Shown here: positions 47,897 through 58,330 of the stretch, in pieces | Numbering within the stretch: position 1 is the stretch's first letter | Layout of the letters: every line of letters begins with the position of its first letter | Assembly (NCBI RefSeq): GCF_902635505.1 | Contig: NC_045432.1 | Coordinates: 9,049,275 to 9,113,274 of the forward strand | Reading direction: 5' to 3' | Source of the DNA: Sarcophilus harrisii | Taxonomy: Eukaryota; Chordata; Mammalia; Dasyuromorphia; Dasyuridae | DNA length: 64,000 nucleotides | Notes under the pieces: generated by a model | What the model saw: only the letters and a program-made list of their open reading frames with translations | What the model was told of the DNA's origin: nothing | Database searches by the model: none | Program-made: the position numbers and the translations under genes

Positions 47897-48364
47897 TGTA
47901 GCCGATCAGAAAACCAAGCTCCCAAGTTAAATTTCCCCCATAAATCTGCCCAAGATCTATGCCATCTTTGTCGAATCCCTTTTGCGTTAAGCTACCGGGG
48001 TCTTCTGCCCCTTGGTGTCTTTCTTCCCAGCCCCTCCCCCATGCCTCATAGTGTTTTTTTTTTTCCTTGTAACTAACTTTTTTAAGGTGCTAAACTTCTC
48101 TATGGTTTTAGCCTACCAGTCCATGGCATACTCCCACCTCACGGTGTATTCCCTTTCTCCTGGTTAAATGAACTTATCCTGTCCCTTGTTGTTTCCTTGC
48201 TTATATAGTTAACATGCTCTTCCAAACCTATTTCATATTTACCACTCCCGGGGCCTATTTGACCATTTTATTTTGTCCATAACCTCTTATAAACAAGTGG
48301 CCCTTTTGGCAAGAAGAAAGTTCTCGTGAGTTCTTCACATGTAAATTGCTACCGAACCCCAACA
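47897..48364 (+). mobile_element. Possible LTR fossil in the ASB12 5' region
   Basis: The block runs from TGTAGCCGATC to CCCCAACA and is followed by TTTGGTGCCAAACC, which is primer-binding-site-like. It lies in about 690 bp (47740-48430) that has no counterpart in the ASB12 duplicate at 6.5-7.2 kb, consistent with an insertion after the duplication. The class is not determined. Confidence 0.4.
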
Positions 48365-48954
48365 TTTGGTGCCAAACCTCATCATTTGTACCCACCTCAA
48401 TCTCATCCACCCCAACCTATTGTCATTACAATCCTATTTGAATACTTAACTGGGACTTGGAGGTGAAAGCCAAGGAAGGTCCTCGTTTCCTCGGTAAGCT
48501 CATGGCCCAATGGGGATAAGAACCACATGAATATGGCTGGCATTTGTGGTGGCAAAGAGCTGGATATAACAGAGAGCCCTTATGATGGCGATTTAAAAGA
48601 GGCTTGGTGAGGGGAGCAGCAGCAGAGTTGGTTTTTCAAGAATAGGAAAGAAGGTAGAAATTTGTAGAGGGCCAGTATTGAATAAGTCCATACTGTGTAT
48701 GGAAGAATCTGGTATAGGTGTTACTTAAGACCCGCTCTCTGTAAGGACTGCTCAGACAGATTCCCCACCTAGTTGGTGAAAATATTAAATCCATAACCAC
48801 ACTCTCAATATTCATCGGAGCTCTGTTGGATCTGGGGCCAACAGAAAGGAGATGGGAATTTGGAGGCAGAGCAGCCCAGCCTGCACTGCAGAAGGAAGCC
48901 CAAATAACCCCTCGACCAGAGTTCATGTTCCCTTTCCTCTCCCATCTTGAGCAG

Positions 48955-49007
48955 GTCTCGTGTATCCTGACACCAAGATGAGAGGGGTGGTTTTTCAACC
49001 TACAGAG
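48955..49007 (+). other. ASB12: ASB12 5' UTR part of the first coding exon
   Basis: A pyrimidine-rich stretch followed by an AG at 48953-48954 forms a good splice acceptor just upstream of the ASB12 start, so transcription must begin in an upstream exon. The same acceptor and flank are recognisable in the decayed duplicate near 7011, which supports this being an old, real exon boundary. Confidence 0.6.
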
Positions 49008-50873
49008 ATGAGCCTCATGGACATCACTAAGATATTCTCCCTGCTGCAACAACCTGACGAGGAAGACAACGCTACTGAGAAGCAAGAGCTGAGTCAAATA
49101 GTTTGTAACAACAATGCCGGTACCTTAGACCAGCTCCTTCACCAACAGCGCTATAAGCGCTATATCAATAGCCGCAGTGGCTGGGGTGTGCCAGGTACCC
49201 CACTACGCCTGGCTGCCTCTCAAGGCCACCTTAGCTGCCTGAAAGTTCTCCTGGCTCATGGGGCAGAAGTGGATAGTCTGGATGTGAAGGCCCAGACACC
49301 CCTGTTCACTGCAGTCATTCATGGGCATTTGGATTGTGTTCGGGTCCTGCTGGAAGCTGGCGCCAGTCCTGGGGGTAGCATCTATAACAACAGTTCCCCA
49401 GTCCTCACAGCTGCTAAAGATGGTGCCAGTGAGATTCTCAAGGAGCTCCTGTGTCACGGAGCAGAAGTCAATGTCAAAGCTAGGATCCCAGATTGGGCTT
49501 CTAACATTGCCTCCTGCTCCGGGCCTCTTTACCTTTCAGCTGTCTATGGTCACCTGGAGTGTTTCCGTCTTCTTTTATTGTATGGAGCCGACCCAGACTA
49601 CAACTGCACGGATAGACAGCTACTTTCACGAATACCCAAGCCACGCACACTGCTAGAATTCTGCCTACAGCATAACTGCTCCCTCGAGTACATCCAGCTG
49701 CTTGTGGACTTTGGGGCTAATGTCTATCTCCCATCTCTTCCACTGGAGAAGACAGACCCCGATGGGGAAGGTGTGGCTCTACTGATGAGAGAAAGAAGTG
49801 AGTGAGAAGGGGAAAGAAAGGGTTTCCAGGGCTAGTCTTAGGCACTGTTGGGATGGGAGACCACCACCCTCCAGTTAGGGCCCCTGGGACATGTCCCCAA
49901 GCCGAGACTCTCTTACTTGCCAGAACTTCCCCGGGAACCACAACAACTCAAAATCCATTCCAAGAGAACATGTGCCAATTTGTCATCCCCCTTTTTCCTA
50001 AGTGGTTAAATCTTGAATCTACCACTTGCTATTTTTGTGATCTCTAGAAAGTCATTTACAAATCTTTCTGGGCCCCAGTTTCATCTACTGTAAAATGAGA
50101 CAGTTTGACATGATGGTCTCACAGGTCCATTTAAACTCGAAGATTTCTATGAGTTAGAGCAAGGCTTTTCTTGCTCTAAAACTTTTTCTACTTCCACCCC
50201 TTTAAGACCAAAAAATTTCACATGTTCCCAGATAGAAAGGTATATAAAATAGTATACAAATCAAACATTTACTGATAATAAATCATAAAGAAATTTATTT
50301 TAAAACTATTTTTGGTATATAGATAATTTTACTATTTATAAAGACAAAAGATATGCTTGTTTACTTTTACATGAAGAATTACATCTTGGCAGAATATTTG
50401 ATACCTTTTACTGTTGCCAAATTTTTTACAACCCCCACATTCAGTTATATGACTTACAGTTTAAGAAGCTTTGGATGAGAGGATTTAGCCCTGAAAGAGA
50501 CCATAGACACTAGAGCATGTCAGAATCAGCAATAGAATACTGGATTCTTGAACCCCAAATCCAGGGCTTTCTTTACCTTTTTTTTTTTTTTTTTTAACTT
50601 CTCTTTACCTTAAAAAAAAAAAAAAAAAAGGTAGCTTGGAATTAAGGCAGGTGGAAAGCTGACAAAGGGGGTGAATTGAAGAATGTAATAAGGGTGTGGG
50701 AAAACTGTCTTTCCTCAGCTCTGTTATCTTTTCCTTCAGCTCATCCCAAATCCCTGATGTCACAGGCTCGTCTTGCAGTCCGCAAAGCTCTTCAGTGCTC
50801 TTTTCAGGTCAATCTCATCGACCAACTAGATATTCCACCTGTGTTGATTAATTATCTCAAGCACCAGTCATAA
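49008..50873 (+). CDS. ASB12: ASB12, ankyrin repeat and SOCS box protein 12 (two coding exons)
   Basis: Coding exons are 49008-49797 and 50740-50873, 924 nt in all, giving 307 residues plus TAA. The intron is GT-AG (donor GTGAGT at 49798, pyrimidine-rich acceptor ending at 50739), phase 1, and the join makes a Thr codon. The protein reads closely with human ASB12 as I remember it, from the MSLMDITKIFSLLQ start to the LDIPPVLINYLKHQ end. Ankyrin repeats lie at about residues 63-92, 96-125, 129-158, 172-201 and 213-243. A SOCS box spans about 268-307, with a BC-box-like segment and the LDIP Cul5-box-like motif. ASB proteins are substrate receptors of CUL5-elongin BC ubiquitin ligases; the ASB12 substrate is not shown by sequence. 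The start at 49008 matches the human N-terminus; an upstream in-frame ATG at 48978 is less likely. The coding exon follows an acceptor at 48953-48954, implying upstream non-coding exon(s). No disabling change is seen. Confidence 0.95.
50163..50475 (+). mobile_element. Second copy of the cttcttaaa-TIR repeat, in the ASB12 intron
   Basis: It shares TTTACTGATAATAAATCATAAAG, TATTTGATACCTTTTACTG and CCACATTCAGTTAT with the 20.97-kb copy and ends CAGTTTAAGAAGC. The left terminus is diverged. It occupies a third of the ASB12 intron. Confidence 0.6.
50574..50633. repeat. Perfect 24-bp palindrome (TACC-T18-AA / TT-A18-GGTA), 12-nt loop
   Basis: Left arm 50574-50597, loop 50598-50609, right arm 50610-50633. 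The two homopolymers are both exactly 18 long and the capping bases pair. It lies 106 nt upstream of the last ASB12 exon. Confidence 0.9.
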
Positions 50874-51004
50874 AGCAAGTGGGCTGTGGCTGATTTGGGA
50901 AAGCAGAAGCCCTGGGCTCACATATTCATAAGCCCATCCACCCTGGAAAGGAACACCTGTCATCTACCTGGAGCTGATAACATTCACTTCACTTTTTCTG
51001 TGTC

Positions 51005-51010
51005 AATAAA
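51005..51010 (+). terminator. ASB12: ASB12 polyadenylation signal AATAAA
   Basis: A canonical AATAAA lies 132 nt after the ASB12 stop codon. This gives a short 3' UTR, and cleavage is expected about 15-25 nt later. Confidence 0.7.
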
Positions 51011-51127
51011 GGTGCTAAAAGGTAGACTCAAAATTGATTTATATCTTCCTTACCCCCTCCCCTGCTAACTCCATTTAGTTGGAAACAAGAACTCCCAAAA
51101 TCCTATTAGCATAAGATACACAGACCA

Positions 51128-51322
51128 ATGTATACTTATTGTGTATCTAATTTATATTTTAATATATTTAACATCTACTGGTCATCCCGCCATCTAGGGG
51201 AGGGGGTGGGGGGGGTAAGAGGTGAAAAATTGGAACAAGAAGTTTGGCAATTGTTAATGCTGTAAAGTTACCCATGCATATATCCTGTAAATAAAAGGCT
51301 ATTAAATTAAAAAAAAAAAAAA
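51128..51322 (+). mobile_element. Very short L1 3'-end insertion just after ASB12
   Basis: The 195-bp L1 3' UTR end and poly(A) are flanked by a perfect 15-bp duplication AAGATACACAGACCA (51113-51127 and 51323-51337). The sequence is nearly identical to the 3' end of the L1 at 43.4-43.57 kb, so it is the same subfamily and probably young. Confidence 0.95.
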
Positions 51323-51369
51323 AAGATACACAGACCATCTCCCTTTTCAATATATTTTTCCCCCAATTT

Positions 51370-51505
51370 CTACTTTATTTATTTATTTTTAATTAAATAA
51401 CTTTTTATTGCCAGAACCCATGCCAGGGTAATTTTTTACAACATTATCCCTTGCACTCACTTCTGTTCTGATTTTTCCCCTCCCTCCCTCCACCCTCTCC
51501 TTTTC
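51370..51505 (-). mobile_element. L1 3'-end fragment
   Basis: TTATTGCCAGAACCCATGCCAGGGTAATTTTTTACAACATTATCCCTTGCACTCAC is the reverse of an L1 3' end of another subfamily. Confidence 0.7.
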
Positions 51506-52364
51506 AATATATCTCAACTCTAGTTTGGTAAAGTGCCTCCTCCCCCAACCGCCCATCAAGTGCACTATTGGTCTACAGTAGATGTGTGCATATTGATTTT
51601 GCTCAGATTTCAGAAACTCTGGAACCCATCAGCCACAGGCATTGTTGCCTAGTTTCAAGGGGGAGCCTCCCCTGAAAATAATAACTTTTATTGTTACAGC
51701 TCTTTCGTCATTATGAGTGTGATGGGAGGTAGACAATGGCATTCCTCTCTCCCTTCCACAGATAAAAAGTTTCACTCCCAAGAAAATTGCTGTGAGTTGC
51801 CCAAACTTACTTTTCAAGGCAATATGTTGGATATAGATGAGTTCTGGATTATCTTTCAGAACACAGGTTAAAACCCCTTCCTGGCCATTTCTCACCTTGG
51901 GAACATCAGGCAAGGCTTGTCCACTTTCCATGCTTCAATTTCTTCTGTAAAATGAGGGAATTGGATTAGATGGTCTCTCCATCAGATCCTAAATGTCATG
52001 ACCAAGACTGGAGTCCATGTCTATGATCCCCCTCCCCATTCAATATAGACTTCAGGGGAGTCCAAAACTATAAACTCCTTCCTCCATAGACATCCCCCTC
52101 AGGCTGATGGCCCTTGTAGTCAGAACACATGTGAATATCCCAGCTGTAGCTACACTCCACAAACTCAAGTGAAGTTTACCAAAAGGAAAGCTGGGAGGAT
52201 CACCAAAGATCCTGGATAGTCCATTCCCTGCCTCAAAGCACTATGGGAGCTATTTTTATTATTTATGACTATTGTTGGCAACAGTAGTGTCTGGTCTAGT
52301 GCCTAGGCCTGATTTCCATCTCTGGTCTTATTCAAAAAGATCACGAAGCCCCTGTGCTTGGCCT
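51506..52364. other. No gene recognised
   Basis: Unassigned sequence with a MIR-like stretch at about 51780-51990 (TTGGATTAGATGGTCTCTCC). Confidence 0.35.
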
Positions 52365-52812
52365 AGTATTTTCTTTTTCCAAATATACATATAGTTCAAC
52401 ATTCATTTTTGTGAAACTTTGTGTTCTAAATTTTTCTTCCTTCCTTCCCTTATTTTCCCCCTCCCCCATGACAGCAAGCAATCAAATATAGGTTAAATAT
52501 GTGCAATCCTTTTAAAAGTATTTCTACATTTGTCATGTTTGAAAGAAAAATCAGACCAAAAGGGGAAAAAAAACCCAAGAGAGAAAAAAAAAAAAAAGGT
52601 GAAAATGCTATGTTGAGATACATATTTGGCCTCCATAGTCCTCTCTCTGGATGTCGATGGCATTTTCAGTCCCAAGTCTACTAGAATTGCCTTGAACTAC
52701 TGAATTGTTGACAATGGCCACATTCTTAACAGTTGATCGTCACATAATCTTGTCATTGTGTATGATGTCCTGGTTCTGCTCACTTAACTCGGCATCAGTT
52801 CACGTAGCTCTA
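52365..52812 (-). mobile_element. Old L1 3'-region fragment
   Basis: It parallels 24600-24970 of the 4-kb L1 in order, with an A-rich stretch, CTCTCTCTGGATGT, TTGCCTTGAA, TGTATGATGTCCTGGTTCTGCTCA and GCATCAGTTCACGTAG. Confidence 0.8.
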
Positions 52813-53318
52813 TCCCCTTCCAACCTGGCAAAGGAACCTCATAACCCAAATAAATAAATGTGTGGTACAGGGTCTAAGACCTCGGAGTTTTGAATGTGTT
52901 GGCGTGTGGCCACATGGAGTCACTGCCAGCCTAAATGGGCCTGTCTCATGCCTTAAGTCATTCACCAACATAGGTTCCGTACTTTTGCTCCCAATTTCCA
53001 GGATGAATGCCTAGGATTTCAATGTATCCTTCTTTTCCTTCCTTGGCCTTGCATCTGAGCAAATCTTTGACTCAATGGCCCATCTTGGGCTGCCTTTGGA
53101 AAAATACACAGCCCCTTTGCTTTCAGTGGAAGGCCTTGATAGGAGGGGAGATGTCCCTGGGGTTAGAAGGCTAGATAATCTAGGCACAAATCCTGGTTGG
53201 GTTACTAACCTTCTCTACCCAGCCTGCAGTTGTAATCAGTTTAGTCATAGTACTAATCCTGGCCACCAGGGGCCAGAGTTATAGTTTTGTTTTTTTCAAG
53301 GAACAGAAACTCACTAGT

Positions 53319-53440
53319 ATTTTTTATATGTATAAAATATATCTTTTTATTTACAAGTTATATGCATGGGTAATTTCACAGCCAATTTTTCCCCTCCTTC
53401 CCCCCACCCCCTCCCCCAGATGGCAGGTTGACCAATACAT
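53319..53440 (-). mobile_element. Short 5'-truncated L1 insertion
   Basis: The reversed L1 3' end (TTATTTACAAGTTATATGCATGGGTAATT, CCCCAGATGGCAGGTTGACCAATAC) is flanked by AGAAACTCACTAGT at 53305-53318 and 53441-53454. Confidence 0.95.
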
Positions 53441-53799
53441 AGAAACTCACTAGTGTTAAGGAAGGCTGGGAGAGGCTATGCTCTTTTTGGGGAGAAAATA
53501 GTTTTTATGTGCTTGGCTTATGATGTTGCCAAAGGAGAGAGAGCCAGACTCACTGTTGGGGGAGAATTTGAAAAAAGTTGAGACCACTTTCACAGGTGCC
53601 ATTTCCTAAAGAATGCTGGGAAGGAACAAGAACGAGAGAAAGGGAAACAGAGTCAATTTGTAAACTGAGGTCAGCAAAGGAAGTTTGTGGATCCACTGGA
53701 CTGGTCTTCCTGGCCTAGGCAGCAATTGCTGAGCCTTGATTATTGTTCCCTTCCTGCTTCCACTGGCCATTCAGAATATCTAGAAGATATTGTAGCACA

Positions 53800-54018
53800 A
53801 GTGGGGAGCTGGGGGGCCAGAACAACCACCTCTTTCCGAGTTCAAAACTGGCCTCAGACCCTTTCTGAACTGTAACCTTTGTCAAGGCACTTTACCCTGT
53901 TCACCTGAGTTTCTTTATTTGTCAAATAAACCGCAAAAGGAAATGGCAAACCCTTGCACTACCTATGCCGATAAAATCTCCAACGGGGTCATAGAGTAGG
54001 ACACAACTGAAGAGCGAA
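53800..54018 (+). repeat. MAR1-type CORE-SINE
   Basis: TCCGAGTTCAAAACTGGCCTCAGACC..TTTGTCAAATAAACCGCAAAAGGAAATGGCAAACCC..GGTCATAGAGTAGGACACAACTG matches the + strand SINE body and 3' arm. Confidence 0.85.
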
Positions 54019-54049
54019 GCGCTTTCCTCCAGTTGAGGAGTAGCCCTGG

Positions 54050-54190
54050 GAGAGCCCTTAGGGCTCGTTGAATCCACCGGCTTCGTTTTACAAAGGAGGA
54101 AACTGAGGTCGGGACAGAGGCGAAGTAGCTTGACCCCTTCTCGACACTCACTCTAGCTTCTCCCCCCTCCCCCCTGGGTTCAGATTTTGT
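54050..54190 (-). repeat. MIR fragment
   Basis: TTTACAAAGGAGGAAACTGAGGTCGGGACAGAGGCGAAGTAGC is a reverse-oriented MIR core next to the CpG island. Confidence 0.65.
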
Positions 54191-54239
54191 ACACTCAAGC
54201 TCAGCGCTGGTTGGACTGCTCACTGAGGTGTCTTCCCAC

Positions 54240-55330
54240 CTAGGGCCTCCTAAACAACCGGCTCAAGATCACGGGGGTAGGGGGCGCCCGGTGAGGCCTA
54301 AGGGTGCCGAGCAGAGTGAGGTTCAAGAAGGGATGCTGGAACCAATGCAGGAGAGGGGGGCGAGCGGGAACTGAAGGGAAGCTGGGGGACTCGGGACCCC
54401 GGGGGCACCCTCTCGTCTCGACGTAGTCAAATACGGGTCCTGGGAGGCAGCCCGGCGGGGGAGGGGAGGGGACCCGGGCCCGAGGAGGGGGAGCTGGCTG
54501 CAGGGTGTAGGGCAAGAACCGGGGCCGAGGCGGGCGCCCGCCCAGCGGCCGACAGGCGCGGGACACGCAGCGGTCCGCCGAACGATCGAGTGGCCGGCTC
54601 GGGCCCAATTGCCGGCCAGGAGCCGGGAAGGGAGCTGGGAAGAAGCGAAAAAGTGAGGGGCGCTCCCACAAGGCCCTACGTCCGGCAGTTGGCCGGGCAG
54701 GTCGGGGCAGAGAGGGAGGGGGGGCCAACTAGCCGGCTTTGCTTCCCCCCACCCCCCGACTCTTGCTGATTTGCATTTAAAGAGACACACACGGAGGCTA
54801 ATAGAGGACAGGCGGGGGTTCGTCCAGCCGCAGAGCCCATTGGTCCCGGCGCCCGCCGGTCGGAAGGAGGGGAGGGGAGAGGAGAAGACGCTAGACGAAG
54901 GGAGAGGAGGGGAGGAGACGGGAAAGGAGGGGAGGAAACGGAGGGGGAGAGAGAGGTCCCACCCAGCGACTCTGGCGCCGCGGAGCTGAGCGCTGGGAGC
55001 TGGGGGCGGGGAAGCTGGCCCGAGCCGCTGGGGGGAGGAGAGGAGAGGAGTGGAGAGGAGAGGAGAGAAGGGAGGGGAGGGGCGGGGCGGGGGGGGCCAG
55101 TGCCGGAGGTGACGGGAGCTTCGGCGGCGGCGCGGGAGACAATGCCCGGGCGGGGAGGCGGCGTCTGCGGCCCGGTAAGTAGGTTTCTCGGGAGGGCGGC
55201 GGGGAGGCTTGGCCGCACCTGGGGGCGGGGGTAGGGCTGTGGGGAGACCGGGACCCCGCGGGGCTGCCGCGGAAGAAGGGAGCATTCCGGGAAAGGGAGG
55301 CACACCCACCTTCCCTCGTTTGCTTGGCCA
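54240..55330 (+). promoter_or_regulatory. CpG island, candidate AMER1 promoter
   Basis: A GC-rich, CpG-dense block of about 1.1 kb with GGGGCGGGG-type Sp1-like boxes (near 55080). It ends with a strong + strand splice donor at 55175. In human, as I recall it, the next gene downstream of ASB12 on the same strand is AMER1 (WTX), whose first exon is non-coding and whose large coding exon follows a long intron. No AMER1 coding sequence lies in the window, so this is an assignment by synteny only. The open frames on both strands are composition artefacts. Confidence 0.5.
55090..55174 (+). other. Putative first exon ending at a consensus splice donor
   Basis: The sequence GCCCGGTAAGTAG places a near-perfect GTAAGT donor at 55175. 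An ATG at 55142 opens an in-frame run of 11 codons to the donor (MPGRGGGVCGP), but the human AMER1 exon 1 is non-coding as I recall, so this may be a short upstream frame. The transcription start is not defined by sequence; 55090 is only a nominal left edge. Confidence 0.4.
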
Positions 55331-55530
55331 CGGAGAGCCTGAAGGCCCGGGACACGCGCGCACACACAAGCATGCACACATACATTGCATGCACACGCAC
55401 GCACACGCGTGCACACCCGCCCCCAGGAGCACACACTCAGGGACACACCCACTGTGACCTGAGGCAGAAGGCACACATGCTGACATGAAGGGACCAAGAG
55501 ACACATGCACTTCTCGGCATAGATGGATGC

Positions 55531-55539
55531 GAGCGCGCG

Positions 55540-55586
<47 letters not shown>
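55531..55586. repeat. (GC)n-(CA)n dinucleotide run
   Basis: About 18 bases of alternating GC pass directly into about 38 bases of CA, an uninterrupted alternating purine-pyrimidine stretch with Z-DNA potential, 360 bp past the CpG-island splice donor. Confidence 0.95.
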
Positions 55587-55588
<2 letters not shown>

Positions 55589-56414
55589 CGGCTGTAGAGA
55601 CAGAGTCACTGATTTGCTCGGAGGAATTCCCCCCTCCCCACACAGTGAGCCGGCACGGGCACTGGGAGAGGCACAGACCTTGAGACAGAAGTATGGACAC
55701 CCACTCAGTAAAAAGGCTGCTGTTGCATGGACAGATTCTCCCAGTCTGAGGAGGTGCACTCTGGGAAGGGGGTGGGAGCCCAGATGTCCAGAGGGACAGT
55801 GACACCCCCACTGGGACAGGTGCGCCCTCCCCCGCCCCCCAAAGCCAAGGGCCCTGGAACTAGAGCAGGGACCCTGAGCTCTCCTGGCCACTTAACCTTT
55901 TGTGAATCCGTCGTGCAGCTTTGTCCCGCAGAGTGACTTGCTAGAGAAACTGATGAGGCTTCTCGGGCTTCCACCACACCCTTCCCTAATCCCTGGCATA
56001 TATATCTCCCTGCCCCCTTCTATAGCTGACTGAAGCCACCCCTCAAGCAGGGTGGGGGTGAGGGGGTGGGATGGGAAGGGGAGTGCTCCCAATTGACCTC
56101 TGGTCAAGGCAGAATGCTCCTGAAATTGCTGTTGGTACAAATCGAGGGGGACCTCGGGGAGGGAAAGAAGCTAAGTGAGGGAAAAGAGCAGAGTTTTCTA
56201 AATGTAGTGAAGCTACCCCCCCCAGTACACATGCCTACGGGCTCCCCTATTGAGATTCCCCTGGACTTTTCCTTCAGCCTCCTTTTTCAGGGTCCACTGT
56301 CCGCCTCTTTCCCACCTCAATTCCTGCTGGAGTCTTCAGTTACTTGAGGTTCCCCCTTGTAGAGAGATGTACCTTGGCTTGGGATAAGGCACATCTGTGG
56401 GAGGACCATCCTGC

Positions 56415-56575
56415 TTTTTGTAGTAGCTCAGAATGTTGGAGCTGGAGGAGTCCTGAGAAATCACCTAGTCTTGTTTTAAAGATGGGAAAACTGAGAACAG
56501 GACTCATCCAAGGTCACTGAGCGTAGTAAATTGCAGAGTTGGGATCTGAACCTATTGTCTCAGACCCCACTAGTC
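56415..56575 (-). repeat. MIR
   Basis: GGAGCTGGAGGAGTCCTGAGAAATCACC..AGATGGGAAAACTGAG..GGTCACTGAGCG is in reverse MIR order. Confidence 0.7.
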
Positions 56576-57079
56576 CCGCCCTCTTTTCTGTGTGTCACAA
56601 TCCTGCCTGTATATACTTCCATTGAAATAGGAGAGCTGGCCTTGAGTAGGGAAGAGAGGGGAGGGGCTAAGGAGGCTGCCTTTTTTTTTGGCCTCCCAAG
56701 TTTCAGGGAGGTGTGCCGTAGACCTCGCTCTGGATGCAGGGTCTGGTGGGACAGATGCTCGAGTACCCCTTTGTTCTTGGTGGCTACTGGCCAGTGCTTG
56801 ATCTAGGAGCGGCTTCACAGAAAGCTTTTGAAGGTGGATAGCCCAGGTACGTGCTAAGGACAGAAGAGGGAAAATAATGCTTGCTGAACTAAGATTGAAC
56901 TTGACTTCCAACCTTAGAGTCATCTAGGGTCTTGAGACACCAAGGGATGATGGAAATGGCATTCAGTCCTCTTGGCTTGGGAGTAATGCTCCTTGGTTCA
57001 GTATATTCGGGAACCATCATAGCAGACTGTAGCGTCTTCCAGGCCCCAGAAGCCTAAAGCCTAGACTATTTAACTTATA

Positions 57080-57200
57080 TCATATTGCTTGCTGTCTTGG
57101 GGAGGGAGAGGGAAGGGATAGGGGGAGGGAGAAAAAAATGAATGTAGAAAACTACTTTTATGTGTATTTGGAAAAATCAAATACCATTGAGGGGAAAAAA
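57080..57200 (+). mobile_element. Old L1-type 3' end
   Basis: GGGGAGGGAGAGGGAAGG..GAATGTAGAAAACTACTTTTATGTGTATTTGGAAAAATCAAATACC is an older L1 tail wording. Confidence 0.65.
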
Positions 57201-57799
57201 AGACTGAAACTTAGAGCAGGGACCCACAGTCCTCAGCAGCTCCTTGCTACCTGACACCAATTCTTGTATTAAGCAACTCTTGTGTACGCTGTATATGAAG
57301 TATGGCGAAGATAGGATTCCTATAGTCTAGGAGGTGACATTGTAAACAGGTGGCTACAGCGCCGGTCCAGATATGGACATTGCACATTCCATTCCAAGTG
57401 CATTATTAGGAAACAATAGGATGCCCTGTGAGGTCTGAGGGGCAGTGGCATTGCCGCTAGGCTAGACGAAGAAGGCTTCTTAAAGAAGCTGGCCTTGGGG
57501 ATGAGGTGGGAATAGCAGGAAAGGACTCAGGTAGGGAATAATGAGAAGCACCTACTGTGGAGAGTAGAGGATATGGTCACCTGCGGTAGCCCACCAGTCC
57601 AATGGAGTGGCTGACTACACATAGGGGAGGCCGCTAATGCCAGAATTGGATCTCGAGGAACCCCTGCGGATTTCAGCAGGGAAGACAGTGATTCAGACAG
57701 CTGTACTAGAGGCTGGATTGGACGCTACTATCTAGATCATTGCTATCCTTCAGGTGTGTAAGTTATACTGAACCCTGTCAGGCTTCTCTAATTGATCAC

Positions 57800-57975
57800 A
57801 CTCTAGAGAGTGTGATCTGGTAGAAAGAGGCAGAGGGTGATGGTTTATTGTTTGTGTAGTCCTGGACAGGTCTCTTCCCTTCTCTGTGCCTCTGTTTCCC
57901 CTCACCCCCAGTAAAATGAAGGGGTTAGACTAGATGAGCTGTGAAGTTCTGGCTTTAGATCTAGGAACCTAGAAT
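57800..57975 (+). repeat. MIR
   Basis: GATCTGGTAGAAAGAGGCAGAGG..GTCTCTTCCCTTCTCTGTGCCTCTGTTTCCCC..GGGGTTAGACTAGATGAGC is in MIR order. Confidence 0.7.
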
Positions 57976-58189
57976 CCTAAATCTCTCTATGGATGACCTA
58001 TGTCCCATGTAGCATTCCAGTTACAGGGTAAGGATAAAAGTCTTGCCAGTGTATTAGAGTCAGCCTTCAATGGGCCTTGGTCCCGTGCTGCCCATAACAG
58101 GTACTCAATGAAAAACCAAACTGAATATCTCCTTTGGGTCTTCCAAGATGAAAAACTAAGTGGACAGTTAGGACCCTCCCAATGGCTCT

Positions 58190-58330
58190 GTGAAATAGGG
58201 ACCTTGAGTATTCTTGTGCTATTCAATAAGCCAGTTTCGTTAGGCTCATGCAGGAGGCTCCCTGCCTCAAGTCACACAGCTAGTATGTTCTGACCTTGAA
58301 CCGGGGCCCTTTGTAATAAGCTCCTCTGTC
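58190..58330 (-). repeat. MIR fragment
   Basis: CTCAAGTCACACAGCTAGTATGTTCTGACCTTGAACC is the reverse-oriented MIR head side. Confidence 0.55.

Noticed and set aside
48960-49007. Extended ASB12 N-terminus from an upstream codon
   Set aside because: The frame is open to 48960 but begins with GTG. The start at 49008 matches the human protein, and the ATG at 48978 has no homologous residues that I know of.
54323-55891. 522-codon minus-strand frame and overlapping long frames in the second CpG island
   Set aside because: Low-complexity Pro/Ser/Arg/Cys-Val text arises from GC-rich and CA-repeat composition. All six frames are long here, and there is no conserved domain.
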